Positions 17,101 to 25,124 of a DNA stretch of 61,841 nt are shown piece by piece; within the stretch, counting starts at the first letter, position 1, and the number at the start of each line of letters is the position of its first letter. The translations under genes and the position numbers were made by a program. The DNA lies in contig JAQWTI010000030.1 of assembly GCA_029242745.1 (NCBI GenBank), forward strand, positions 1-61,841, given 5' to 3'. Origin of the DNA: Acidimicrobiales bacterium (lineage in GTDB: Bacteria > Actinomycetota > Acidimicrobiia > Acidimicrobiales > MedAcidi-G1). The notes beneath the pieces were generated by a model. It did no database searches and was not told the origin of the DNA. It was given only the letters and a program-made list of their open reading frames with translations.

Positions 17101-17931
17101 ATTATCCCCTCTCCACCTCGATCCTTCTCAGTCTCAGCTGCTGGCTTATGGAAGCAGTGCCCGCGCCGCTGGCGATTTAGATACGTTGAGAAAAGAGTCG
17201 ATCCACCTGGCGAGGCCGCCCTGCTCGGGACCTTCGTGCACCGAGTGCTCGAACTTCTGTGTGCTGAGCCGGCAGGGAAACGAACTACGGAGCGCGCACG
17301 CGAGTTGGCTGCAACAACTTGGCCCGAAACTAGGGACAGCAACGACTTCGTCGCTCTAACACTTGACGACAACGCACAACGTCAGTTTCGGTGGCGAAGC
17401 TGGACAGCTATTGAGAAACTTTGGGATCTTGAGGATCCAGCACAAGTCAACGTTGCCGCTACGGAGGCGAAAGTGTCCGCCTCTATAGGTGGCGTACCTT
17501 TCTTCGGCATTGTCGACCGCCTCGACACTGCATCCGATGGTCTAGTGGTAACCGATTACAAAACAGGGAAGCCACCACGGCCAGGTGACGTACCCGAAAA
17601 ACTTGACCAGGTGCTGCTATACGCCGCAGCCGTGGAGGAAGACTGGGGTGAGCGACCTACTCGTGGACGTCTGTACTTCCTCGGTAATCGCATTGTGGAA
17701 ACCACAGTAAGCGAGGATGGGATTAGAGCGGCCGTGGAGCGCTTCGCTGAAGCGTGGGGAAGTGTTGGTCGAGCATGCGCGACAGACCATTTTGACCCCC
17801 TTGTCGGGCCTCTCTGCGGCTGGTGCCCGTACGTGGCCGACTGCGCTGAGGGCACCGCCGAGGTTGAACGCAGGGTCTCTATAGGTCGAATGCGCGAGGA
17901 CGCTCCAGCCCGAACCCTGTTGGGCATCTAA
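17101..17931 (+). CDS. RecB/Cas4-like PD-(D/E)XK nuclease with Fe-S cysteines
   Basis: The product resembles the C-terminal nuclease of RecB/AddB and stand-alone exonucleases. Reading from 17101 it begins IIPSPPRSFSVSA, then KQCPRRWRFRYVEK, then the LGTFVHRVLE helix, the catalytic VVTDYKTGKP, and LCGWCPYVADC at the end. Cys20 plus the last three Cys form the usual four-Cys Fe-S set. No ATG, GTG or TTG occurs in frame between the upstream stop at 17005 and 17236. A GTG start at 17236 would remove the first Cys and part of the core, so an ATT (17101) or ATC (17104) start is inferred, with AGGA at 17094-17097. A sequencing change is the alternative. Confidence 0.8.
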   Translation: MIPSPPRSFSVSAAGLWKQCPRRWRFRYVEKRVDPPGEAALLGTFVHRVLELLCAEPAGKRTTERARELAATTWPETRDSNDFVALTLDDNAQRQFRWRSWTAIEKLWDLEDPAQVNVAATEAKVSASIGGVPFFGIVDRLDTASDGLVVTDYKTGKPPRPGDVPEKLDQVLLYAAAVEEDWGERPTRGRLYFLGNRIVETTVSEDGIRAAVERFAEAWGSVGRACATDHFDPLVGPLCGWCPYVADCAEGTAEVERRVSIGRMREDAPARTLLGI

Positions 17932-17985
17932 ACGACACCTCGCTCTATAACCAGAAGCGGAGCGCGCCCCGGGACATCTCGATAG

Positions 17986-18285
17986 TCAGAGGTGACGACG
18001 ACGACGACGCACGGAAACCATAACGACCACCAAGGCGGCTACTGCGGCGAGCACACCGACACGATGCAACAGGTCAGCCCGCTCATCGGTCATCTCGACC
18101 GGAGGAGTCTCAAACGGGAGCAGACCTTCAGCTCCTTCTATCTCTCCTGAATCGACAACTGGCTCAAAAACAGGATCGTCAGGAGTCTCAGCTGTGATTT
18201 CGGGGTCCTCAATGTCGTCCAGCAGGCCGTCCACGGGACTGTCGGTCGGGAGTGCAGGACGCGCCTGTGGGTCATAGCCAGCCAT
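17986..18285 (-). CDS. Small tail-anchored membrane protein coupled to ParA
   Basis: A 99-residue protein of unknown function. The first ~70 residues are acidic and Pro-rich. A single hydrophobic segment, VGVLAAVAALVVVMVSV, lies at the very end and is followed by RRRRRHL, so the acidic part is predicted outside and the Arg tail inside. Its ATG shares one base with the TGA of parA (TGATG), so the two are translationally coupled. I know of no named family for it. A role as membrane partner of the ParA ATPase is inference from the coupling only. Confidence 0.65.
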   Translation of the reverse strand: MAGYDPQARPALPTDSPVDGLLDDIEDPEITAETPDDPVFEPVVDSGEIEGAEGLLPFETPPVEMTDERADLLHRVGVLAAVAALVVVMVSVRRRRRHL

Positions 18286-19175
18286 CAAACGGCCCGTCCT
18301 ATGGCAGCGGCATCTGTCGGAACTTTGAGCACCTCGTCCTCATCAATGTCGACCGTCGATCGACTATCAAACGAAATCACCCTGTCCAACAAAATGTCAA
18401 ACTCAGCTGCAGATTCAGCCGCCCCCGACCGCCGCAGAGCGTGGATGGGAATTGACTGCGCGGCCGCCTCAGACAAAGCAGCTCGTAGGCGCACGGGTGG
18501 ATGGCAAAGACCCGGATAGGCCTCCCGCAGTTGCTTGTCCCAATAACGCCCGTCACGAGTTCGACCTAGTCGGTTAACGGCAATACCGGCCACCTTCGGC
18601 CGGCCATCGGGACGACGTAGACCGATGCGTTCAACGGTCTGAAGCATGCGCCCCACGCCATCGACAGCCCATGCCCCCGGTTCGGTAACTACAAGCACCG
18701 CATCCGCCGCGAACAACGCGTTAACTGTCAACAGACCCAGCGACGGCGGACAGTCCATCAGGATCAATCGTTCGTCAGCATCTGCACCTGCTGCGAAATC
18801 CGAAGTGGCGTGCGGTGCTGGCCGCATGGCTAAAGCCAACCGACCCTGAGCACCTAGTGGATCAGTAGCAAGCTGCGGCTCCCGGATCGAGAGTTGAGGA
18901 GATGAACCGGCAAGCTTTGGAACTGGGCCAATGCTAGACGGCCAGCCTCCCGGCTGGATTACCGACTCCAGACCACCCGGTTGCTCCTCAGCCAGTATTC
19001 CATCTACACCAGGGCCGGGCTCGAAGACCCCAAGGCCAGTGGTGGCGTTGCCTTGTGGATCAAGATCCACGACCAGAACTTCGACCCCTCGAGACGAAGC
19101 CGCCGAGGCCAGCCCAAGGACGACTGTGGTCTTGCCTACACCGCCCTTCTGGTTCACCACAGCAACTGCAAACAT
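18285..19175 (-). CDS. ParA/MinD-family ATPase (orphan)
   Basis: A deviant Walker A ATPase of ~296 residues: NQKGGVGKTTVVLGLA near the N-terminus, VLVVDLDPQGNATTGLG for Walker A', and LILMDCPPSLGLLTVNAL for Walker B. ParA proteins position DNA or protein cargo. No parB or parS-like gene is nearby, and the chromosomal parAB pair is normally beside the origin, so this is an orphan. The ATG at 19175 is preferred over a TTG two codons upstream because TAGGTT lies exactly six nt before the ATG. Neighbours are recB-like nuclease, mutM and the coupled small membrane protein. Confidence 0.9.
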   Translation of the reverse strand: MFAVAVVNQKGGVGKTTVVLGLASAASSRGVEVLVVDLDPQGNATTGLGVFEPGPGVDGILAEEQPGGLESVIQPGGWPSSIGPVPKLAGSSPQLSIREPQLATDPLGAQGRLALAMRPAPHATSDFAAGADADERLILMDCPPSLGLLTVNALFAADAVLVVTEPGAWAVDGVGRMLQTVERIGLRRPDGRPKVAGIAVNRLGRTRDGRYWDKQLREAYPGLCHPPVRLRAALSEAAAQSIPIHALRRSGAAESAAEFDILLDRVISFDSRSTVDIDEDEVLKVPTDAAAIGRAV

Positions 19176-19181
19176 GGTCAA

Positions 19182-19187
19182 AACCTA
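19182..19187 (-). promoter_or_regulatory. Candidate leaderless -10 box of parA-like gene (TAGGTT)
   Basis: TAGGTT then TTGACC then ATG on the minus strand. The spacing matches other boxes and selects the ATG over the upstream TTG as start. Confidence 0.45.
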
Positions 19188-19240
19188 ACCCATCAGTCCT
19201 CTTCGATCAGGGTGCCCCCAACCTTCTGGCGACGCAGCAC

Positions 19241-19246
19241 TACCGT
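19241..19246 (+). promoter_or_regulatory. Candidate leaderless -10 box of mutM (TACCGT)
   Basis: TACCGT is followed by CTGACG and the mutM ATG at 19253. The Pro-Glu N-terminus of MutM fixes the start, so the six-nt spacing here is reliable evidence for leaderless transcription. Confidence 0.5.
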
Positions 19247-19252
19247 CTGACG

Positions 19253-20077
19253 ATGCCTGAGCTCCCAGAAGTCGAGACGGTCCGACGCCAACTGGCGCCC
19301 CTCATCCGAGGAGCAGCGGTGATCAATGCGCGCTCTCATCTCTCTGCCAAGTTCACCTCGGCTTCCGATGCAATCGGATACACAATCGCCAGCATCGACC
19401 GCCGTGGAAAGTATCTATTGGTCGGGCTGACCAACACCACTCTCGAAAGTCAGCCATCGAACCGTGAACTCATAGTGCACCTAGGCATGACTGGCGCTCT
19501 CTACGTCGACCACGCCTGGCCAGACGATCCCTACTGTCGAGCCTCTTGGGACTTTGCTGACGGTCGGACCTTATGGTTCCGAGACATTCGGCGATTTGGG
19601 CGCGTTGCCGTGGTCCCTACGGGGGACCACCGGTCATTGCCCACCCTCCACCACCTTGGTCCCGAACCATTCGATCCGACATTGGACGGCCCTCGATTCC
19701 ATCGATCAATCGCAGCAAGCCGGCGACGAGTTAAGACACAATTGTTGTCGCAACGGCCGATCGCCGGAGTCGGAAACATCTATGCCGACGAAGCCCTATG
19801 GCGGGCCCGAATTCATCCTGGGGCGCGAAGAGTCGGCCTAGCCCGAGCCAGTGCCCTCCTCAACGAACTTCGTGCCGTGCTACTTGAGGCTTTAGACAAC
19901 GGCGGCACGACCCTGCGCGACTACCGAACTCCCGACAGATCTGAAGGCCGTAACCAATTCCACCTCGATTGCTACGGTCGGTCTGGCCGACCCTGCCGTC
20001 GATGTGCTACCCCACTGATATCTCGAGAACTAGACCAGCGCACCACTACTTGGTGTCCCCTCTGCCAGGCACATTGA
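19253..20077 (+). CDS. mutM: Formamidopyrimidine-DNA glycosylase (Fpg)
   Basis: MutM removes 8-oxoguanine and formamidopyrimidines and nicks the site. The protein must begin MPELPEVETV because Pro2 is the catalytic nucleophile and Glu3 assists; this fixes the start at 19253 although the frame is open further upstream. Lys in RRGKYLLV, the H2TH region GVGNIYADEALW, and the C-terminal four-Cys zinc finger (CYGRSGRPCRRC ... CPLC) are all visible. Length is 274 residues, normal. It is divergent from the parA unit. Confidence 0.97.
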   Translation: MPELPEVETVRRQLAPLIRGAAVINARSHLSAKFTSASDAIGYTIASIDRRGKYLLVGLTNTTLESQPSNRELIVHLGMTGALYVDHAWPDDPYCRASWDFADGRTLWFRDIRRFGRVAVVPTGDHRSLPTLHHLGPEPFDPTLDGPRFHRSIAASRRRVKTQLLSQRPIAGVGNIYADEALWRARIHPGARRVGLARASALLNELRAVLLEALDNGGTTLRDYRTPDRSEGRNQFHLDCYGRSGRPCRRCATPLISRELDQRTTTWCPLCQAH

Positions 20078-20158
20078 AAAAGTCGCTCAACCTGTCTTAA
20101 GTCGACCCATGCCGGGAGGTGCCCAGATGAACTTGGTGAAGGCCTCTACGATCGCGTT

Positions 20159-21754
20159 GTGTCCCGTTCCTTTCGTCATCTACTCACAACCGCGCCGATA
20201 CTCCTCTTCGCCATTTTGGCCCTCGGCACCACAATGACCATGGTGGCTGCCGCTGGTCCCTACGACACAGAGATCGCCAGCCTCCGATCTGACATCACTG
20301 ACCAACGGGCCAAGATCAGTGGGAGCCTCGAACACATCGCCGAGTTAGAAGATCGCCTAGCAAATCTTGACGGTGAAGTTGCCAATACGGAAATTCTCAT
20401 CGGTGAGGACGACCGCGAACTGGAAATGCTTCCAGTTCAGATTGAGCTAACTGCCGATCGCTTCATGGATGTGCTTGCCTCAAGGGAAGCCCCATCGGCA
20501 TTGCATAGCACTATGGCTGTGGATGCATATGTGAGCAATGACGAACGAATGAACGATGTGCTCACCCAGTCGGCCCAACTCACTTCCACTGCTCTGGAGG
20601 GTGTTCGTCATCGAATGATCTACGACTCGGTCATCCGTGAGGCCCAGCGACGCATCGAATTGGTTGACGCGGAAATGCGCCTTACGGCTAAAGAGGTCGC
20701 AGTCCTTCGATCTCTGGTTACAGAAGCCACGATTCGTCGCAACGACTCTCAACAGGCGCGCTCAGATTTGATTGACTCCCAACCCGCTGTCTACGCCGAA
20801 ATAGCAGCAACTCGGTCTGCCATCACCGGGGTTGAAACGATTATCCGACAGTTTGAAACCGAGATACTTGCCTTTGAGCGTATGGCTATCACCCGGCGAT
20901 GGACCGGGACCCAAGGCACGGACACCGGACGCCCGGCACTGGCGGTCAAGATCGATAATGTCACACGGGCTCACCCCCAAGCCGGCCTGAACCAGGCTGA
21001 TGTGGTCTATGAGGAACTTGTCGAAGGTGGGGTGACCCGACTGGTGGCCGTCTTCCAGTCGACCTCTGCTGCCATCGTCGGCCCTGTCCGCTCGGCACGA
21101 ACCTCAGATCTGCCACTCCTCGGGGGCTTCGACCGCCCACTATTTGCCTATTCCGGTGCCAACCGAGGCACTCGGAACCAATTGCGGGCTTCACCACTGG
21201 TCGACGCTGGTTACGACACCCATGAGGAGGACTACTGGCGAGACCGCGAGCGACGCGCTCCACATAACCTTTTCACTGGTACCGAACGCCTCTGGGCTCA
21301 CTATGCGAACCGGACCGACGTTCCCCCTGCACCTTTCAAATACCGCTATCCCGGTCAACCTCTCCACCCATCAGCGGAGAGGGCCTCCGGGGTATCCGTC
21401 GACTTCGGCCTCACCGAAGTCGACTACACGTGGAACGGTGAAGGATGGGCCCGCACTCACGGTGATCTAGCACACAGCGATGCTGACGGGGTCCGAGTGG
21501 CGCCCGCCAACGTGGTGATCCAGTTCATCCAATACGGTCGTTCGCTAGCCGATCTCCGTTCTCCAGAAGCCGTTACTGTTGGCACTGGTGAGGCTTGGCT
21601 GTTTACCGAAGGAAACATCATCCAGGGCAAGTGGGACCGAACCGATGCTTCTCTCCCCGCTACTTTCACAGTCAACGGTGAAGAGATTCGGCTCAGTCCG
21701 GGGAAGACCTGGGTAGCACTAGCAAAGAAGGACACTGCCGAATGGAGGAACTAA
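20159..21754 (+). CDS. Secreted coiled-coil protein with DUF3048 (YerB-like) domain
   Basis: The N-terminus is a signal peptide (LLTTAPILLFAILALGTT, then an Ala-rich cleavage region). Residues ~35-250 are predicted coiled coil rich in Glu, Asp, Ile and Leu. The C-terminal ~280 residues match the DUF3048/YerB type, with LAVKIDNVTRAHPQAGLNQA, VYEELVEGGVTRLVAVFQS and GPVRSARTSDLP. Function is unknown; such proteins are exported or lipoproteins. This one lacks an obvious lipobox. The GTG at 20159 has no ribosome site, while a good one (GGGAGG, 20114-20119) precedes an out-of-frame ATG at 20127 that opens only 36 codons, so the true start could involve a sequence difference here. Confidence 0.82.
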   Translation: MSRSFRHLLTTAPILLFAILALGTTMTMVAAAGPYDTEIASLRSDITDQRAKISGSLEHIAELEDRLANLDGEVANTEILIGEDDRELEMLPVQIELTADRFMDVLASREAPSALHSTMAVDAYVSNDERMNDVLTQSAQLTSTALEGVRHRMIYDSVIREAQRRIELVDAEMRLTAKEVAVLRSLVTEATIRRNDSQQARSDLIDSQPAVYAEIAATRSAITGVETIIRQFETEILAFERMAITRRWTGTQGTDTGRPALAVKIDNVTRAHPQAGLNQADVVYEELVEGGVTRLVAVFQSTSAAIVGPVRSARTSDLPLLGGFDRPLFAYSGANRGTRNQLRASPLVDAGYDTHEEDYWRDRERRAPHNLFTGTERLWAHYANRTDVPPAPFKYRYPGQPLHPSAERASGVSVDFGLTEVDYTWNGEGWARTHGDLAHSDADGVRVAPANVVIQFIQYGRSLADLRSPEAVTVGTGEAWLFTEGNIIQGKWDRTDASLPATFTVNGEEIRLSPGKTWVALAKKDTAEWRN

Positions 21755-21772
21755 TTCACCTACCCACTTGGG

Positions 21773-22723
21773 TCAAATAGATCCAAGCGACGGGGCCAAC
21801 GCGAACACGGCTGCGGGTACCGTTCCGTCAGTAGTGACCGTAAGTAGTTCGATCCCATCCTCTGTCACTAGCAGAGTGTGCTCGAATTGGGCTGTACGAC
21901 GACCGTCGAGAGTTACCGCCGTCCAGTCATCGTCCCACATGCCGCATGCTGGGTCGCCCAAAGTGAGCATTGGCTCAATGGTGAACGTCATTCCAGGAAC
22001 AAGGATTGTCGACGCCCGGGCGTCATAGTAGTGCGGAATCTGGAGGCCACTATGGAACTCAGTTCCAATGCCGTGACCAATGAACTCTCGGACGACCCCA
22101 AGGCCATGTCGCCGAGCATGTCGCTCAATTGCCCGACCGATGGCGTGCACCGGCTGACCAGGCCCAGCGGCAGAGATCCCTTCGTACATGGCGGCTTGGG
22201 TTTCTACAACCAGATGGTGATCAGCATCAGACACGTCGCCTACGGCCAGGGTGATTGAAGTATCGCCGTGCACACCATCTAAGAAGATGGTCACATCTAC
22301 GTTGACTATGTCACCATCGGCCAGCGGTCGACTGTCAGGAATACCGTGGCAGATCACCTCATTGACTGAAGTGCAGACTGACTTGGGGTAGCCCCGGTAG
22401 TTGAGCGGGCTCGGGTAACCACCCCGCTCAATAGTCGCCTTATGCACGATTTCGTCGAGGCGGTCAGTGGTGACCCCCGGGGCCACGTGGGAACCAACCT
22501 CTAGCAGAATCTCAGCAGCCGCTGCTCCAGCACGACGCATTCGGTCCACCTCATCTGGGGTACGAATACTCGACGATGACGACGGACCCGGGTCGCCTGT
22601 CTCAGCATAAGGTGGACGGCCAATCACACCCGGTACCGAACGCGTGGGGCTCAACAAGCCTGGCCGGATAGGCGGGTCGGACCGCGGGGCGATGGTTTGC
22701 TGACGACGCTTTCGCTTAACCAC
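21773..22723 (-). CDS. map: Methionine aminopeptidase, type 1c
   Basis: Removes the initiator methionine from nascent proteins. The metal ligands are in place: Asp and Asp in NVDVTIFLDGVHGDTS, His in FIGHGIG, Glu in TIEPML and Glu in QFEHTLLV. An N-terminal extension of ~50 residues is basic, then Pro/Ser-rich (PPIRPGL, GDPGPSSSSS), as in actinobacterial type 1c enzymes where it is thought to dock on the ribosome or SH3-like partners. The start is GTG, six nt after a TAGCAT box, and there is no Shine-Dalgarno. It converges on the DUF3048 gene with an 18-nt gap. Confidence 0.95.
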   Translation of the reverse strand: MVKRKRRQQTIAPRSDPPIRPGLLSPTRSVPGVIGRPPYAETGDPGPSSSSSIRTPDEVDRMRRAGAAAAEILLEVGSHVAPGVTTDRLDEIVHKATIERGGYPSPLNYRGYPKSVCTSVNEVICHGIPDSRPLADGDIVNVDVTIFLDGVHGDTSITLAVGDVSDADHHLVVETQAAMYEGISAAGPGQPVHAIGRAIERHARRHGLGVVREFIGHGIGTEFHSGLQIPHYYDARASTILVPGMTFTIEPMLTLGDPACGMWDDDWTAVTLDGRRTAQFEHTLLVTEDGIELLTVTTDGTVPAAVFALAPSLGSI

Positions 22724-22729
22724 AAGGAG

Positions 22730-22735
22730 ATGCTA
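22730..22735 (-). promoter_or_regulatory. Candidate leaderless -10 box of map (TAGCAT)
   Basis: TAGCAT is followed by CTCCTT, which is anti-Shine-Dalgarno-like rather than a ribosome site, and then GTG. This is one of the clearest leaderless cases. Confidence 0.5.
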
Positions 22736-22800
22736 CCGGTGAGACCCAAAACTCTCCGTTCGAGGGCACACCGGTTGGACTGGCCAAAATCTAAGACAAT

Positions 22801-23256
22801 TCAGCGAAGGAACCGGCTAACGCTGTCTACAACACAGGCGGGACGATCTGAGCCTTCGATCTCGACAATGACCCGGATTACAGCCTGCACCCCACCCGCT
22901 ACCTCATCGACCCTTACTAATTCGGCTCCAGCACGGATCCGCGAGCCCACAACCACCGGAGATGGGAACCGGACCCGGTCAACCCCATAGTTGATCCCCA
23001 TAGAGATCCCGTCTACCCGCATAATCTGAGGTAAGAACTGATTGGTCATAGCCAAGGTGAGGTATCCATGGGCGATCGTGGCCCCAAACGGTCCAGCAAC
23101 TGCTCGAGTGGGATCGACATGAATCCATTGGTGGTCGCCGGTGGATTCTGCAAAAAGGTTGATGCGGGATTGATCAATAGTCACCCACGCGCTGTGCCCA
23201 AGGTGTTTTCCTACGGCGTGTATGAGGGCATCAGGATTGGCGAAGACGGTAGTCAT
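22801..23256 (-). CDS. MaoC-like (R)-specific enoyl-CoA hydratase
   Basis: A 151-residue single-hotdog MaoC protein. The hydratase signature is clear: STGDHQWIHVDPTRA (Asp and His of the active dyad) followed by GPFGATIAHGYLTL. It would hydrate 2-enoyl-CoA to the (R)-3-hydroxy form. The substrate is unknown. It is divergent from the CDF transporter gene; TAGTAT lies eight nt before its ATG. Confidence 0.92.
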   Translation of the reverse strand: MTTVFANPDALIHAVGKHLGHSAWVTIDQSRINLFAESTGDHQWIHVDPTRAVAGPFGATIAHGYLTLAMTNQFLPQIMRVDGISMGINYGVDRVRFPSPVVVGSRIRAGAELVRVDEVAGGVQAVIRVIVEIEGSDRPACVVDSVSRFLR

Positions 23257-23334
23257 GGGCGCCGATACTACGCTCAGGCATCCTGACGGACCGATCCGGG
23301 CCCGTTACTGCGAACAGGAATCAGGAGAAGGCAA

Positions 23335-24258
23335 ATGTCGGCATCCGGAGGCACACGGGCTGTAGTTGCGGCGCTGATAGCCAACGCGGGTATAGCTATC
23401 GCAAAGTTCGTCGGATTTGCCCTAACCCGCTCATCGGCGATGCTGGCTGAGGCGGTCCACTCAGTCGCCGATATGTCCAACCAGGCACTACTTCTGCTCG
23501 GCGGTCGTCGGTCCCAACGAGCCCCAACAGCGGTTCACCAGTTTGGATACGGCAGGGAACGCTATTTTTGGTCCTTTGTCGTCGCCTTGGTCCTATTCAC
23601 CGTCGGCTCAGCCTTTGCCCTGTACGAAGGAATTGACAAGGTTCGCCATCCTCATGAGGTCAACTCTGTCGGCATTGCGGTAGCCATTCTGGTGGCCGGT
23701 ATTACATTGGAGTCCTGGTCGTTTCGAACAGCCGTGGTTGAAGCAGCACCACTTAAACAAGGGCGAACTTGGAGGGAATTCGTAATCCAGTCGCGTCAAC
23801 CGGAGTTACCCGTTGTTCTATTGGAAGATGCTGGTGCACTGCTGGGCCTCATGATTGCCCTGAGCGCTATCGGACTATCCAAGATCACCGGCGAGCCCCG
23901 CTGGGACGGTGCAGGCACCATCGCCATCGGCCTGCTGTTGGGTGTCATCGCCTTTGTGTTAGCCCGAGAAATGAAAAGTCTACTCATAGGCGAATCTGCT
24001 GACGAAGACGACTGGACAGCCATCATGGCTGCAGTCGAATCAGCTCCCGGCGTCTCGTCGGTAGTCCACTTGCGCACCCAACACATAGGTCCAGATGAGA
24101 TTCTGGTTGGCGCGCGTGTGATCTTCGAGCCAACGCTGACTGCCAACGGCGTGGCTGCAGCAATTGTCGACGTCGAACGGCTAGTGCGCGACGCCGTTCC
24201 GTCCGCCCATCCCATATATGTTGAAGCAGCTTCCGATTCAACTACCAACTGGGAATAA
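23335..24258 (+). CDS. Cation diffusion facilitator family metal transporter
   Basis: A 307-residue CDF exporter with about six membrane spans and a C-terminal cytosolic dimer domain. The metal-binding HxxxD in TM2 is in AVHSVADMSNQ, and the paired site in TM5 is LLEDAGALLG. The unusual TM5 motif (Glu/Asp rather than His/Asp or Asp/Asp) leaves the metal open, so zinc, iron or manganese are all possible. AGGAGAAGG precedes the ATG. The SGNH hydrolase gene follows ten nt after the stop. Confidence 0.92.
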   Translation: MSASGGTRAVVAALIANAGIAIAKFVGFALTRSSAMLAEAVHSVADMSNQALLLLGGRRSQRAPTAVHQFGYGRERYFWSFVVALVLFTVGSAFALYEGIDKVRHPHEVNSVGIAVAILVAGITLESWSFRTAVVEAAPLKQGRTWREFVIQSRQPELPVVLLEDAGALLGLMIALSAIGLSKITGEPRWDGAGTIAIGLLLGVIAFVLAREMKSLLIGESADEDDWTAIMAAVESAPGVSSVVHLRTQHIGPDEILVGARVIFEPTLTANGVAAAIVDVERLVRDAVPSAHPIYVEAASDSTTNWE

Positions 24259-24268
24259 AGGCGCTCAA

Positions 24269-24949
24269 ATGAAGCGCCAGTGCAATGTCTGTCCAACTCA
24301 GATGATCCTGATTCTGGGAGCGCTCGGAGCTGCATGGATGGCCTTCGACGCCCACCTCGGTTCCCGCCGGGTTAGTCGGGCTCGAGCTGCCAAACTCCGA
24401 AGTCGAGTGCGATCGGTCCACCAGGCCAATCCAATCAAAGCCGGGGAGACCGTGTTCCTAGGCGACAGCATCACATTCGACGGGGACTGGGAAACAGCTT
24501 TCGCTGACTTAGGTGGACGTAACCGTGGCATCGACTGGGATACGTCGGCCGACCTCCTCGGACGGCTGGATGAGTCGTTAAGTGGCCCACCAGCCACATT
24601 GGTCATAATGATTGGGACTAATGACCTCCTTGTCGGTGTGCCACACGCCCAAGTGGTCCGCAACGTCTCGCTGATCTTGGAACACATCCTCATTAAGGCC
24701 CCCGAAGCGCGGATTATTGTCCAATCGGTGCTCCCTCGAACGGACCGTTACCACTCCTTAGTCGCCCCCCTCAACAAAGCCTTATCCCGGCTATGCAACC
24801 AGCTGAAGGTTGTCTTTGTTGATCACACCAAACATTTCTCAGGTACCGATTCCATGCTCGATCCGGCGTGGCATTTTGATGGCCTCCATCTCAACGGTCT
24901 CGGACATCAACGACTGGTCGAACTACTGCGACCCCACCTCGAGACATAG
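24269..24949 (+). CDS. SGNH/GDSL-family hydrolase, membrane-anchored
   Basis: A ~226-residue esterase-type protein. Block I is FLGDSITFDGDW (catalytic Ser), block III is MIGTNDLL, and block V is DGLHLNGLGH (catalytic Asp and His). An N-terminal hydrophobic stretch, MILILGALGAAWMAF, suggests a signal anchor, so the enzyme probably works at the cell surface. The ATG at 24269, with AAAGG upstream, is preferred to an in-frame ATG inside the CDF gene. The substrate is unknown; acetylated sugars or lipids are typical. Confidence 0.85.
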   Translation: MKRQCNVCPTQMILILGALGAAWMAFDAHLGSRRVSRARAAKLRSRVRSVHQANPIKAGETVFLGDSITFDGDWETAFADLGGRNRGIDWDTSADLLGRLDESLSGPPATLVIMIGTNDLLVGVPHAQVVRNVSLILEHILIKAPEARIIVQSVLPRTDRYHSLVAPLNKALSRLCNQLKVVFVDHTKHFSGTDSMLDPAWHFDGLHLNGLGHQRLVELLRPHLET

Positions 24950-25124
24950 AACGACGATTCATCAGGGGCTCTACCCCTCCTTGTCCAACAAGGTCCAGAA
25001 TCCCCAGCGAGTAGAACTCCATCTCTTCGCTATGAACGCCTACCTCACAATGCGCTGAATTCCATAAGGGACAAGTTTGCGTGAGTATGCACGAGTGGGG
25101 AGCCACGCCGTAAAGTCCCCGCCC

